A DNA stretch of 64,000 nt. Source: Thiohalophilus sp. Lineage in GTDB: Bacteria; Pseudomonadota; Gammaproteobacteria; UBA6429; Thiohalophilaceae. Positions within the stretch are counted from its first letter, which is position 1, and each line of letters opens with the position of its first letter. The notes under the pieces were generated by a model. That model did no database searches, had not been told where the DNA came from, and worked only from the letters and a program-made list of their open reading frames with translations. Location: contig NZ_JAXHMV010000010.1 in the NCBI RefSeq assembly GCF_034521165.1, positions 107,868 to 171,867 on the forward strand, in the 5' to 3' direction. Below, piece after piece: positions 52,907 to 61,819 of this stretch. The position numbers and the translations under genes were made by a program.

Positions 52907-53254
52907 TTATCGAGAGAAGCTGATTAGTCGATGCCATGGCGTTTTCTTGCAAGGCGCATGACTTGATTTAGCTGGGCGGGCGCTTAGCTCTGGCCCAAGG
53001 GACCAGATAGCAGCGGCGGCCTGCTCCTCGCTGGCGCCGCCGGACAGCTCAAGCGCCGCCAGACGAGCTAGGTAAGCCAGCTGTGATTCGGTGCCAGAGT
53101 TGAGTCGAACACTTCTCGCACGGCTCAGCTCGCCCCACGAGGCGCGCGGATGGGTTGCCCAGGCAAAGCCGGCAGCATCCTGCAGCGACAATCCGTCTCG
53201 CAAACCAGCCGCGATATCTTGAGCGAGAGCGTTGATTAAGGAAGTTTTCTTCAT
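52907..53254 (-). CDS. unknown island protein
   Basis: A 115-aa open frame from ATG 53254 (MKKTSLINALAQDIAAGLRD), with two related alanine-rich helical stretches, SLQDAAGFAWATHPRASWGE and ASEEQAAAAIWSLGPEL. The frame continues upstream but the extension looks non-coding. No family is recognised. Confidence 0.5.
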   Translation of the reverse strand: MKKTSLINALAQDIAAGLRDGLSLQDAAGFAWATHPRASWGELSRARSVRLNSGTESQLAYLARLAALELSGGASEEQAAAAIWSLGPELSARPAKSSHAPCKKTPWHRLISFSR

Positions 53255-53897
53255 ATCACCGGAACCGGAACGCCCCTGAAAATCCAGGTGTCTGCAAAAA
53301 AACGCGGCTCGAAGTTCCCGCATCGAACGCCTTTCCTCGAAGAGCTTGTATTGCAAGGCTCTCGGCGGCTGTTCGAAAAAATGATCCGAAAATTCTGATT
53401 CTTTCCTCCAGACCGGTTTAGGTGCTTGCTTGTCGTCTTTGAGCGCGACCCGCACGCGCTACTGCGACAAGAAAAACTGTGATTTATCTTTAATATCAGT
53501 AACTTGTGGGCACTGTATAGTTTGTCCATGTCTCATATTTAACCTGATGCCGAGATCATAGGGCCCGAAAATGTGTCGAAAATCGCGAGTCTCTACTGAC
53601 CCGTGGATGGGCCCCTCGCGGGAGGACCCCGGACGGCCCGGGAGGTAACCAGGTAGGGGTGAGAAGTGAGTTTTCTTTATGAAACATTAGCAGGGTTAGC
53701 AGGAATAGCAGGGTCACCGGGTGGCCGTATGCCAGTGCTGATACCAGATCAAAGAATAAAATAAATGATCGATCTTTTTAGAGTGGCTGCCATTGTTGCG
53801 TATTGTGAATGATAGGCATGCTCAGGTAAGCCTTTGTGGTTATCGGGGTGTCCAGCCGCCGAAAAATAGCAGCCCGGTTGCGAAGACCTGCTAATGT
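53255..53897. other. 643-nt island spacer without a recognisable gene
   Basis: It lies between the primase/DUF3987 gene and the structural half. It contains short direct repeats of the type TTAGCAGGG (three or four near 53687-53715) and a GC-rich patch CCTCGCGGGAGGACCCC (about 53612-53628). A promoter for the downstream cassette would be expected here, but none stands out. Confidence 0.4.
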
Positions 53898-55754
53898 TCA
53901 TTGGCCCACCCCATCGAGCAGCCAGGGATTCACAATATTTAGTTTCTTTTTGTTCTGCGCTTCTTGTCGCACATGGCACACCTCGGGCTGCATCAGCTCA
54001 GCGATAGCAGCATCCCGGCGGTTCTTATCACGCAGACGGTAGGGGCCGAACTGCAAGATATCGGACAGCCGATGCTGCCTGCAGGAGATGTGTATCATCA
54101 AGGTGAGGCCGACCCTCTGTCAGCAGCCACCGGCTGAGTAGTTCGGCGTCACTCAGTTCCTGAGGTTTACTGGCATCTGAAGACAGGCGCAGCGCCTCGT
54201 GCAAATGCCAATGGGATGAAGGCCATACCCCGGACCATACCTCATTGACCTGCCCGCCTGGTCTTTGTTCTGCCACACATGGAAAACGCACGCGATCCGG
54301 GCCGCATTCTCCGCGCTCTTTGCGCCTACATCAGCCACCAGGGAATAATCACCAAACTCCCCGAGCTCGCGTTCGACTTGGTTGTGGCACCGCGCCAGAC
54401 CTCTAAGGCTGCAGGCAGGATGGAAGGGCTGGTGGTTTAGTTTGAACGCTTACTCATTTACAGGCAATACTACGGATAATATTTCCCGGTACACGATCAT
54501 CGCGCATCCGTTCAGGTGAGTTAGTCCTTGAGGTTTTTTTGTACAGCGGCTCCCCATCGTCGAGGCCGGGATAGGCAACCAGGCAACGGGCGATAGTCCC
54601 AGGCTTCGCCCTCCTTTCTCGCTTATCGCATCCAGAAGGTGAGGTTGCATCATTAATGATATAGATACCCGCCTACCTGTAACCTGTCCTCCCTTGGCCT
54701 GCTTTCGGTACATCCATCGCATTTCCTGTCCAGGCGATCCATGACCACATCCCGTTGGCGTTGTGATCATTGGCAAAAACCTTTGCTGCCCGCCACAATG
54801 CCGCCCCTGTCACTCTGGATGATGGCGGTAGGCCAGCCAGTCGCCAGGGCACCAATCAGGCCCTCGTGAGTAGCGTCCTCGTACCATAGGTGAGGGTATA
54901 GGAAAACCACATGGTCGAGGCCTGGCCGTGTTATTCTTTCAGTCGTTCTTCAAGCTGTTTAATATCATCGTGCTTGTTCTTCGATCTGAGTTGCGGCTAT
55001 CTGATCCGCTACTGCTTCCTTTCTTTTTTCGAATAGTTCCCTGGATAGCTATGGCCTGCACGTTATCATGCAGCAGCTCATCACGCTTTTGCTGCCATCT
55101 TTTTTGCGCCGTGCCCAAAGGCTCTATCTGCTCCAGTCTTTCGCTCTCCTGAAGCGCCAAAGATAAGAAGAAGAAGTGAAGACAATCCTTACCAATGGGT
55201 GTCTCGCGCTACATCTGCAAGGCCTTGAGTTGGGAGAGCCATCTGTCCAAGAGCCGACATTCCGAACGTTAAGCGGTCGCCGTCCGTACGCCATTCCTCC
55301 AGAAGCCAACCATCCTGTCTGGCTGGAGGATCTACTGGATAGGGCCTGGTTCTCTGGCGTGGCGCGTAATCTCGCCTGGCTCCGTCCAGTCCGGTAGAGG
55401 ACGGCCTTTGCTTCTTGATTTTGCTGGCATCTTCCGGGGAGATGGGATTACCTGCCGCCCGATCATGCGCTGCCATATCCAGCACTGTTCTCTGGGTAGC
55501 GTCGTCTTTCTCTGGGTGTGGCGTCGCCGCGCCTGTCGCTGCTGACTGGTAGGCCCCGGCCAGAGGCCGCGCTTTCTCAATTCAGCCGATATGGCCTTGA
55601 AGTCACATCCTGCAAAACAGTGGAGAATAGGCCCGTTCTCGCCATCTGAATTGAAGGCTGGATTTTTATCCTCATGCGCCCGCACAAGCCATATATCCCT
55701 GACCTGCCTTTTTTTCCGCCAGCGCCTTAGCTATCGCTCGCCGCGCTCATTCAT
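53898..55754 (-). pseudogene. phage primase / DUF3987-type replication protein, many frameshifts
   Basis: About 615 aa in alternating frames. The N-terminal part (from ATG 55754) has ALAEKKAGQGYMAC and AHEDKNPAF...LHCFAGCD, a zinc-binding CHC2-like primase domain. The middle and C-terminal parts carry DUF3987 features: LWYEDATHEGLIGALATGWP, SISLMMQPHLLDAISEKGG and, at the end, GPYRLRDKNRRDAAIAELMQ. These proteins start replication of small phages and satellites. At least six shifts are needed to join the pieces. Confidence 0.65.
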
Positions 55755-55821
55755 GCCGGTTATATGCCTGCATTTCAATTTCCTGCTGTTCTGCCGCGTC
55801 CTGACGGCGTATATGGTTGCT

Positions 55822-56025
55822 TTAGGTATGGGAGTGGCGCAGGCGGGCACCGAGGCTGTGAAACCAGCTCTCAGCATCCTCACGAGTAATTAATGGTTTA
55901 GAGCGGACGTAGACGACTTTTGGCCCTGTGCCGTCCTTTTGTAGCTCATAGAAAGTGGTGCGGGAGATATTAGCCCAGTCGCAAAACTGGCTTACAGTAA
56001 AACTGCCTCGGTCAATCGCGGTCAT
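55822..56025 (-). CDS. AlpA-like / excisionase-type DNA-binding protein
   Basis: A 67-aa protein from ATG 56025 with GAGGAAAC upstream. A winged-helix or MerR-like HTH is suggested by SFTVSQFCDWANISRTTFYE followed by LITREDAESWFHSL, the pattern of AlpA/Xis regulators. In satellites and P4-like elements AlpA controls excision. It is between the integrase and the primase gene. Confidence 0.72.
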   Translation of the reverse strand: MTAIDRGSFTVSQFCDWANISRTTFYELQKDGTGPKVVYVRSKPLITREDAESWFHSLGARLRHSHT

Positions 56026-56228
56026 TGTTGTTTCCTCTTGGGTTTTTACAAACTCTAGGGAACAGCTAAAAAATGGGATCAGGTTAGAGACGCGGTGTTA
56101 ATTAGGTTATTTCGGGCCGCGTTACTTGAGGGGTGTATCCAGGGTAAGTGATTTATATGAAGTATCTGGGACGAGAGAGTATCTGTCTTTTGCCTCCTGC
56201 CGCATAGCTGTGCCTTCCAAGAGTTCAT

Positions 56229-56500
56229 TCAGTCCGCTTTCATAATACCTCGCTGATGCTCTTCATATTTATCTTGGAGTGTGGAGCTATCCAGATTAGG
56301 TAGCGATACCTCTGTCTCATTCCAGTTCGTATCATGTAGACTGGCAGCGACCATTTCAGAGGCCGCTATATTGGTTAAAGAAAAAATCACTTTAATCCTA
56401 TGAATTTCCAGCATAAGGTTTTGCAATACTTCTTCTCTAAGAGCCTTGGCGCATGGCATTCAATTGCCCCTTTCGCTTCAGCCCCATTGCTATTATCCAT
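56229..56500 (-). pseudogene. small unknown island gene, one frameshift
   Basis: ATG 56500 (MDNSNGAEAKGAIECHAP) joins the frame ending at 56229 after a shift near 56445. The combined protein is about 90 aa and helical (LQNLMLEIHRIKVIFSLTNI). No family is recognised. The flanks 56026-56228 and 56501-56724 show no other gene. Confidence 0.35.
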
Positions 56501-56724
56501 TGATTATTTTCGATGCATTTTCTCTTGGTGCCAATCCTTCAAGGAAGATACTAGCCACTGCATTACGCTCAGGGATAGAGGCCGGATTCATGGCAAGAAA
56601 TAATCGATATTGATGGCGTGCACAGGATTGCGAGATTATAAAATTATTGGGCTGGTAATCAGGTCATTGGGATATTTCGGCTCACCGGTCACATCCATTC
56701 CGTAACAACCAAAACGATAGGTTG

Positions 56725-57925
56725 CTACGTTGTTGTTCTCAAATCAAGCTCGGCATCGCTCAGTGGATGCTTAACGAATGCACGTAGATGCTTTTTCATC
56801 GCTTCGACCTGGTTGAACATATTTCGCCCATCAGCTCTTCAAGAATTTTCCGATGTTTTTCAATCATCTTGATTGATGTCCCGCAGTTTTCCGCCACGAC
56901 CTGTATATTGACGCCGGCCAGTAGAGCGCGGCTGATATGGGTATGGCGCAGGGCGTAGAACGTCGTTTCGGTGGGGAGTCCTGGCTTTTTTCATAATAGC
57001 TTCCCGCATAGGCCGCTGTTGGTGGGCGCGCCGGTATGGTTTCGCCGTCTTCTCTGATATGCAGGTAAGCCGCCGGCAGCTTGTCTTTTGCCAGTGCCTT
57101 GAAGTGGGTAATCGCGGTATCACTGAGGTAGCAATCCCGCGCGCCGGTTTTGCCGGACAGGTGTAGGGTGCCATGGCGGGGGTCGTAGTCCTCGACCTTC
57201 GCATTGACGCATTCACCATACCGGGCGCCGGTGAGAAGGGTGCTTTTTATCAGTTCATGGAACCAGCCTTCTGTGGAGTGAGAGCGCTAATTTGTCCATC
57301 CGACAAAAAAACTTTTCGTGCCGTGCGATATCCTCTAACCTTATGCCGCCAGGCTTTGTCTGTGCCATGATATCTTTTCGGTAGGCCAGATTAAGGGCCG
57401 CTTTGAACGTGCTGAGCAGTTGTTTTGCTCTGGTCCTTGGACTTTCTCACGTCGTCTTCATCGTCGGAGATCCTGATCAGGGAGTCCCGCCACCTGGTGA
57501 CATCTTGCATGGTCAGTTTTGTTAGCCTCATATTACCAGGAGGGGGAGGCGTGTATAATCGTTGCCGTGCGTCTGTCGCTGAAAGGGAGCCGTATTGTCG
57601 ATTTGCGGTGTTCGATATAGTCATCGATGGCGTGCTTGATCGTGTACCCGCTGAGCGTTGCGCCGCCAAGAGTCCGGAGCCAGTTCCGGGCCTGTCGCTG
57701 GGCTTCGTCGAACCGGCTTGTATCGGATACGTGGAGAGGGGCCGAGCGATTCATAATGCTGGTTGCCCTCATGATCACGCCATCCAGCAACCCAGTTCCT
57801 CCTGACTTTGTCGAAGCGCGATAGCCGATATAACAGCCCGGCCTGCTTTACCAATACGGCTCGCGGCGCGGCGAGAGCTTCTCACGCGCCGTCTTGGTAT
57901 CGATTCTGTTGCGGACGTGTTTCAC
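56725..57925 (-). pseudogene. int: tyrosine integrase, interrupted by indels
   Basis: About 400 aa in several frames, starting near GTG 57925 (KHVRNRIDTKTAREKL). The N-terminal arm-binding segment includes GNQHYESL, then FDEAQRQARNWLR and YTIKHAIDDYIEH, a core-binding domain (MRLTKLTMQDVTRWRDSLIR), and a catalytic domain with TGARYGELVNAKVEDY (first Arg), YALRHTHISRALLAG (Arg/His) and IEKH. Where IEKHYGKF is expected the DNA reads IEKH-RKI, so the catalytic Tyr codon is lost by a 2-nt gap. It lies 139 nt from attR, typical for the integrase of a tRNA-targeting island. Confidence 0.78.
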
Positions 57926-58063
57926 CGGTAACACCTTGTACGGAAAAAGTACGAAAACGATACAACAGCTGAGAACAACAAGCTAACACAAATCAATAAA
58001 AAACAACCTCTTACTGTTTCGTGCGCGTCCGGGAACATGTGTGGCATTATGAACTTTTATGGT

Positions 58064-58097
58064 GGCAACAGGGGTTCGAAATCCCTTGGGGACGCCA
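58064..58097. other. attR direct repeat of the island
   Basis: GGCAACAGGGGTTCGAAATC then CCTTGGGGACGCCA. It is a near-perfect copy of the tRNA-Glu 3' end (48301-48334). Only this tRNA fragment is present, with no 5' half. Confidence 0.88.
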
Positions 58098-58161
58098 TAC
58101 AATCCCCTGCTGATAAGATGAATCGGCATAGCTAATCTGGCATGTCAGATCAGCGGGATTA

Positions 58162-59601
58162 TTATTCGATGCGATCGACGCATGAGTGAAGGACAGTTTC
58201 AAGACTGTCCAGTTCCATTACTGACAATTTTTGTGCGAGTACTTCGAGCCGAAGTCTTCTGACTTCCTGTTCGGATAGCATCGCCGCGGATATGTGTCGC
58301 GGCTTGGTATTCGCGCTCGAGAGTAAGTCGAACTTTCAGCAACGATTGTTTTGCGTTTCTGCTCAAGCTGATCAACCCTTCGCAAGGCAGGGAGTGGGAT
58401 CAGAGAGTTCTTCTGCGTTTTCCAGATTTCCGTCGATCTGCCGGGTGCTGGTCATTTATGTTGACGTAGGTCTTCAGCAGGATCTATCCGACGCCGGCTA
58501 ATAAAAATGCGAAGTTCTTCGTACATCGAGAGCTACGAGTTTCCTCAGATTCTAGATCCGCTTCCACTCTCGACTGACTATGAATTTTCAAGCCATGCCA
58601 TTTGTATTTTCTTCCCGGTTGTACGATAGAACCCACAGCCATCACTGTGCCAGTTTGAACCATGTGGAGTTCTCAGGATGGCCGGTTAGTAGGTTGGTAG
58701 TGCGTAGAGCTTTCGAGTGAAACTTTTCTTCTCTAAAGTTGTTTTAGTCAGGGTCTCCGCTTCTTTCAATCCGGCGATGAGAGCTTCGTGAGTGTTATGT
58801 TTGATTTTCCATTCTTCGCGAGGACGGCGTTTGTTGCCGCCTTTGTATCGTTCGCCCTTATTGAATTCGTTATGAATGTTCCATGTAGTATGGCCAGCGT
58901 AGGTGAGTGCATTATACTCAATTCCGATTAAACGATGAGTCCAGATAAGGGTAATTGCAATCTCTGTTTTTAAGAACTTCTTCGGGAGCGACCTTTCGCT
59001 CGCTCTTTAGGTAACGCTTAATAAGCGGAGCGTTCTCGTCAGGTTTGAGTCTTTGACTTGGAAACTGGTTTTCCGTCACGATGAAGCGCCTGTATAAGGT
59101 TTTTGCCGTAGTTTGTAGCCAAATGGAGGCCTTCCGTACACGGAAACCCTTCTCAATATTTTCAGCCATACCAGAAATACCCTTTTCTCTCGACATTAGG
59201 CTATGGACTTCATCCATCGCCTCGAAAAGAGATTCGACTGAGAGTTGCTGTGATGGGATCCAGGTCAGGAAGTTTCGATAATATATAATTTGTATGTCAC
59301 GTTTCTTGCATTCATGTTTAAATGCCTGGGCAAACGTATCGCCTACGAGAAAGGCGAGATGTATCGACCACTAAAATCAGTTTCGATTCTCTGCTAGGTT
59401 CCTTCAGATCTCTCCAGAAGCTTTGAAAAGCTGGGCGATTCTCGTTTTTCGCTGATTCAACGACGTCAGTATACTCGCCGAGTGTTGTTTAACCCTTTTT
59501 CTTTAGCTAATTTCTCCAGCTCCCTTTTCTGTGCGCTGACGGGCGACACCAGGACCTATCTGTTACCTTGATCTTAGATACAGAACGGCTTTGTTTATCA
59601 T
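58162..59601 (-). pseudogene. large serine recombinase, interrupted by indels
   Basis: About 480 aa in alternating frames. ATG 59601 starts NKAVLYLRS, whose serine would be the nucleophile. Further pieces: SKLILVVDTSRLSR; GDTFAQAFKHECKKRDIQII; MSREKGISGMAENIEKGFR; YGRPPFGYKLRQKP, a recombinase-domain signature; YNALTYAGHTTWN with GERYKGGNKRRPREEWKI; a zinc-ribbon-like LRTPHGSNWHSDGCGFYRT; and the C-terminal coiled coil SEQEVRRLRLEVLAQKLS ending at 58162. It lies just outside attR, so it belongs to a second mobile unit. Confidence 0.75.
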
Positions 59602-60091
59602 CTTTCAAACCTTTTTGACTTCTTCTTCAAAGAAAAAAGTGCCATTAATCGTATTCCTTGCTGGGGAGGTTTTCCCGATTGATGGAAGCATTTTTATATC
59701 GCGGCTGGTTTTTCGTTTTCCGTTGGTATTATTTTGTTTGTATTCTTTTGTCAGTGGCGGCCCTTTGGGTTAGGGCTCTGATACTGATCGACAAAAAATT
59801 ACCCTTGACATTCAAACGATATTTGCACCTATTTTAATCATAAAGAGCGGTTTTTCAATAGTGGTATGTATAGCTATTGAATCGCACACTTTTATACAGA
59901 GTTGTGCAAAATGTTAAGTAGATTAAGTTCGATTCCTGGGTTTACTCTTATAGCATGTAGCGCAGATGTCAATATAACTATTACTGCGTTCATTACGTTC
60001 GATTTTCGCAATCTAAAGTAAAGTAGTATTCATGATTATATATCTTGTTCGAAGGTTTAATATATAATCTCATCTGCTGTTGCATGGGCTT
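59602..60091. other. 490-nt AT-rich spacer
   Basis: Upstream of the serine recombinase. I see no intact ORF, tRNA or clear repeat. It probably holds the recombinase promoter, but no box is convincing. Confidence 0.4.
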
Positions 60092-60878
60092 TTATACCTC
60101 CCCTATTAATCCCGAGCTCATCGAAACTCGGTGTAGATGGATTTGACAAAGGATATCGAAAGGAAGATCCAGGCTGGCAATTATTTTAATCAGTGATCTG
60201 GCAGTCTTATCATTTGGCAATACAAACGTCATTCTGTCAAACCAGTAATACTGTCCGTCATGTTGTGTCATATAGCCGTCTTCTGAACGTAAGAAGTCGC
60301 TTGGCAACAGATAGAAGTTGATGAAGTTGCTCCTTGCTTTTGGGGTATTTTCAACCTCAACCCAACTAATTCCACCCTGTGCTTCGACCAGGGCGTCGGG
60401 AATTTTCCTGCGCGCTATTTCGTCATTTTTGTTTTGGCGGACATTTATTTCAGGCAAAGGCGCGATACGACGTTGTCTCTCAAATTGGGTGCAGGTTCTG
60501 TGTCCTAGAAGGTGATAATCAATCACATATGCATTAGCTATAAACCGGTGCGTCGGCTTGTCAAACGTAAGATCGCGATGGCCTCTCGAGCTTACATTTT
60601 CATAGCCAAGCTCGCGCAAAATAGCAGCCCCACGCTCTCCTAAAACATCCAGAGACAACCTCCAGTATTAAGGCGTCTCTGTAATACTGTTTTGTTGTTT
60701 TCGAGGCGGCGTAACGGTACGCTGGGCCATGCGCATACCAGGTAAGCTTTTCCTGGCGAATGAAGGCGTGCGAGTTCACGCGTTGGCAGTCCTCCAAAGC
60801 GGTTGTAGCCAACTGAAGCACTCTGTGCTCATTGTGCTCGCTGATTAGCCGTCCGTCTCGAGAAGATGCGTATGTCAT
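60092..60878 (-). pseudogene. replication-relaxation-like protein with PD-(D/E)XK-type motif, one frameshift
   Basis: The two frames 60878-60660 and 60658-60092 join at about 60655. The combined protein, about 260 aa, begins MTYASSRDGRLISEHNEHRV, has AYRYAASKTTKQYYRDAL, then LGERGAAILRELGYENVSS (end of a winged-helix-like region), and a nuclease-like motif PDALVEAQGGISWVEVENTP followed by Lys (P-D...E-V-E-x-x-x-K). This layout resembles plasmid or ICE replication-relaxation/MobC-type proteins; I rate that as a guess from motif pattern. The GC-rich hairpin array lies directly upstream of its start. Confidence 0.5.
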
Positions 60879-61445
60879 GACCAGTATAGTGACTGGCGTG
60901 ACATGCGCTGTGCCCCGTGCGCACGCCCATACACCCCTCATATCCCTGAGGGGTGTATGGGCGGTATGGCGGCCGCTTAGGCGGCCGCTACGCCAGCGAA
61001 AAAGCTTAACGCCCTGAACGGGCTCGGCTTTTCCTGCTGCCTCAGCTGGACGCTGAGGCTGGCGGATTACATCGGGTGCTGCGCGGCGGTTCCCGCCGCT
61101 GGCCTGCGGCTTTACCGGGTCGCGCTAAGCGCCCACCGTTGGTGGTTGCCAAGCGCGAACGTTCGCACTCCGTGCTCACTCCTGGCAAACCCGGGAGGCC
61201 AGCGCCGTAACGGCCGCGGCACCGGGGCTTCGCCCAAAAACGGGCCCGGCCTTGGGGCCGGGGCTGTCCGTTCTGGCTTCCCCCAGCCCTCCAGCGCTCG
61301 GCGCTGGAGGGGGCTTCGGGCTGCACGCCCTGCGCCACCGCTTCGCGGCACCCCGCGGCCGCACTCTGTGAGTCCCCTGTTTGGCGGCGCCGGCTCCGGC
61401 ACATTAGTTGATACGAAAAGTGCACCTTAGAAGGTGTACTTTTTG
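60868..61445 (+). other. GC-rich array of perfect hairpins, candidate structured RNA or origin region
   Basis: About 520 nt of very GC-rich sequence in an AT-rich setting. Perfect stems include 15 bp with a 6-nt loop (60926-60961), 8 bp with TTAG loop (60969-60988), 8 bp (61039-61059), 7 bp (61083-61099), 7 bp (61245-61262) and 11 bp with TCG loop (61287-61311), plus many 4-6 bp hairpins with 3-5 nt loops. A 6-bp outer stem TTGCCA/TGGCAA (61146-61151, 61183-61188) encloses a further hairpin. It ends in a plus-strand intrinsic terminator. Open frames through it are low-complexity and not credible. Confidence 0.6.
61416..61445 (+). terminator. intrinsic terminator closing the hairpin array
   Basis: AAAAGTGCACCTT pairs with AAGGTGTACTTTT (one G-U pair) around a very short AG loop, then T residues follow. 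On the opposite strand the T run is shorter, so plus-strand termination is favoured. Confidence 0.8.
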
Positions 61446-61567
61446 TCTGTGTTTTGTGAACAAATTTTGTACGTAATCTGAATGCATTAGTGAGTTGGTT
61501 ATTTGTTTGCCAATATCATAACAATGTGATTCATAGATATATGATGTACAAACCTATGACTTAAAAC

Positions 61568-61819
61568 TCAGCGCGAGTGACTGATTAACTTCATTACCAG
61601 TTCGTCCTGTGGGATAGCGAGGTGTTCGACGACGCGAATATCGATGTTCTCGAGACAGGGATTTGTGCGCTCATGGTATTGGTTTCCAAGGTCGTAATAA
61701 CCTGAAGAGTTACCCGATAGCGGTAGTACGGACTGATAGGTTAATCCTCTGAATAGTGCAACGAAACTTCTATTAGTGATTTGACGATTCGATTTATGTA
61801 TTGATTCAAAACTGCGCAA
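61568..61819 (-). CDS. hypothetical protein, 83 aa
   Basis: An open frame from ATG 61819 (MRSFESIHKSNRQITNRSFV) to 61568. Codon use is reasonable but no family is recognised. It may be a fragment, as most genes in this region are broken. Confidence 0.3.
   Translation of the reverse strand: MRSFESIHKSNRQITNRSFVALFRGLTYQSVLPLSGNSSGYYDLGNQYHERTNPCLENIDIRVVEHLAIPQDELVMKLISHSR

Larger units (their letters stand above)
48335..58097. mobile_element. 9.8-kb integrated element at tRNA-Glu, phage-satellite-like or remnant prophage
   Basis: Bounded by the two att repeats. All recognisable genes are on the minus strand, in the order integrase, small gene, AlpA-type regulator, primase/DUF3987 gene, two or three unknown genes, S49 prohead protease, two small genes, head decoration protein and three small genes. 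No terminase, portal or tail gene is visible. Integrase, AlpA and primase followed by capsid functions is the layout of capsid-encoding phage-inducible islands, but a decayed prophage is equally possible. Many genes are broken by short indels. Confidence 0.8.

Noticed and set aside
53680..53720. Possible CRISPR-like short repeats (TAGCAGGG type)
   Set aside because: Units are only 9-10 nt, irregular and without spacers of constant length; no cas gene is in the window.
61042..61425. 127-codon frame through the hairpin array
   Set aside because: Low-complexity Arg/Gly/Pro translation produced by GC-rich palindromes; all frames look alike, so coding is not supported.
60868..61445. Group II intron or integron attC array as explanation of the hairpins
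   Set aside because: No domain V-like AGC...GUU motif with its bulge and no reverse transcriptase frame; no integrase-core attC boxes or cassette ORFs.
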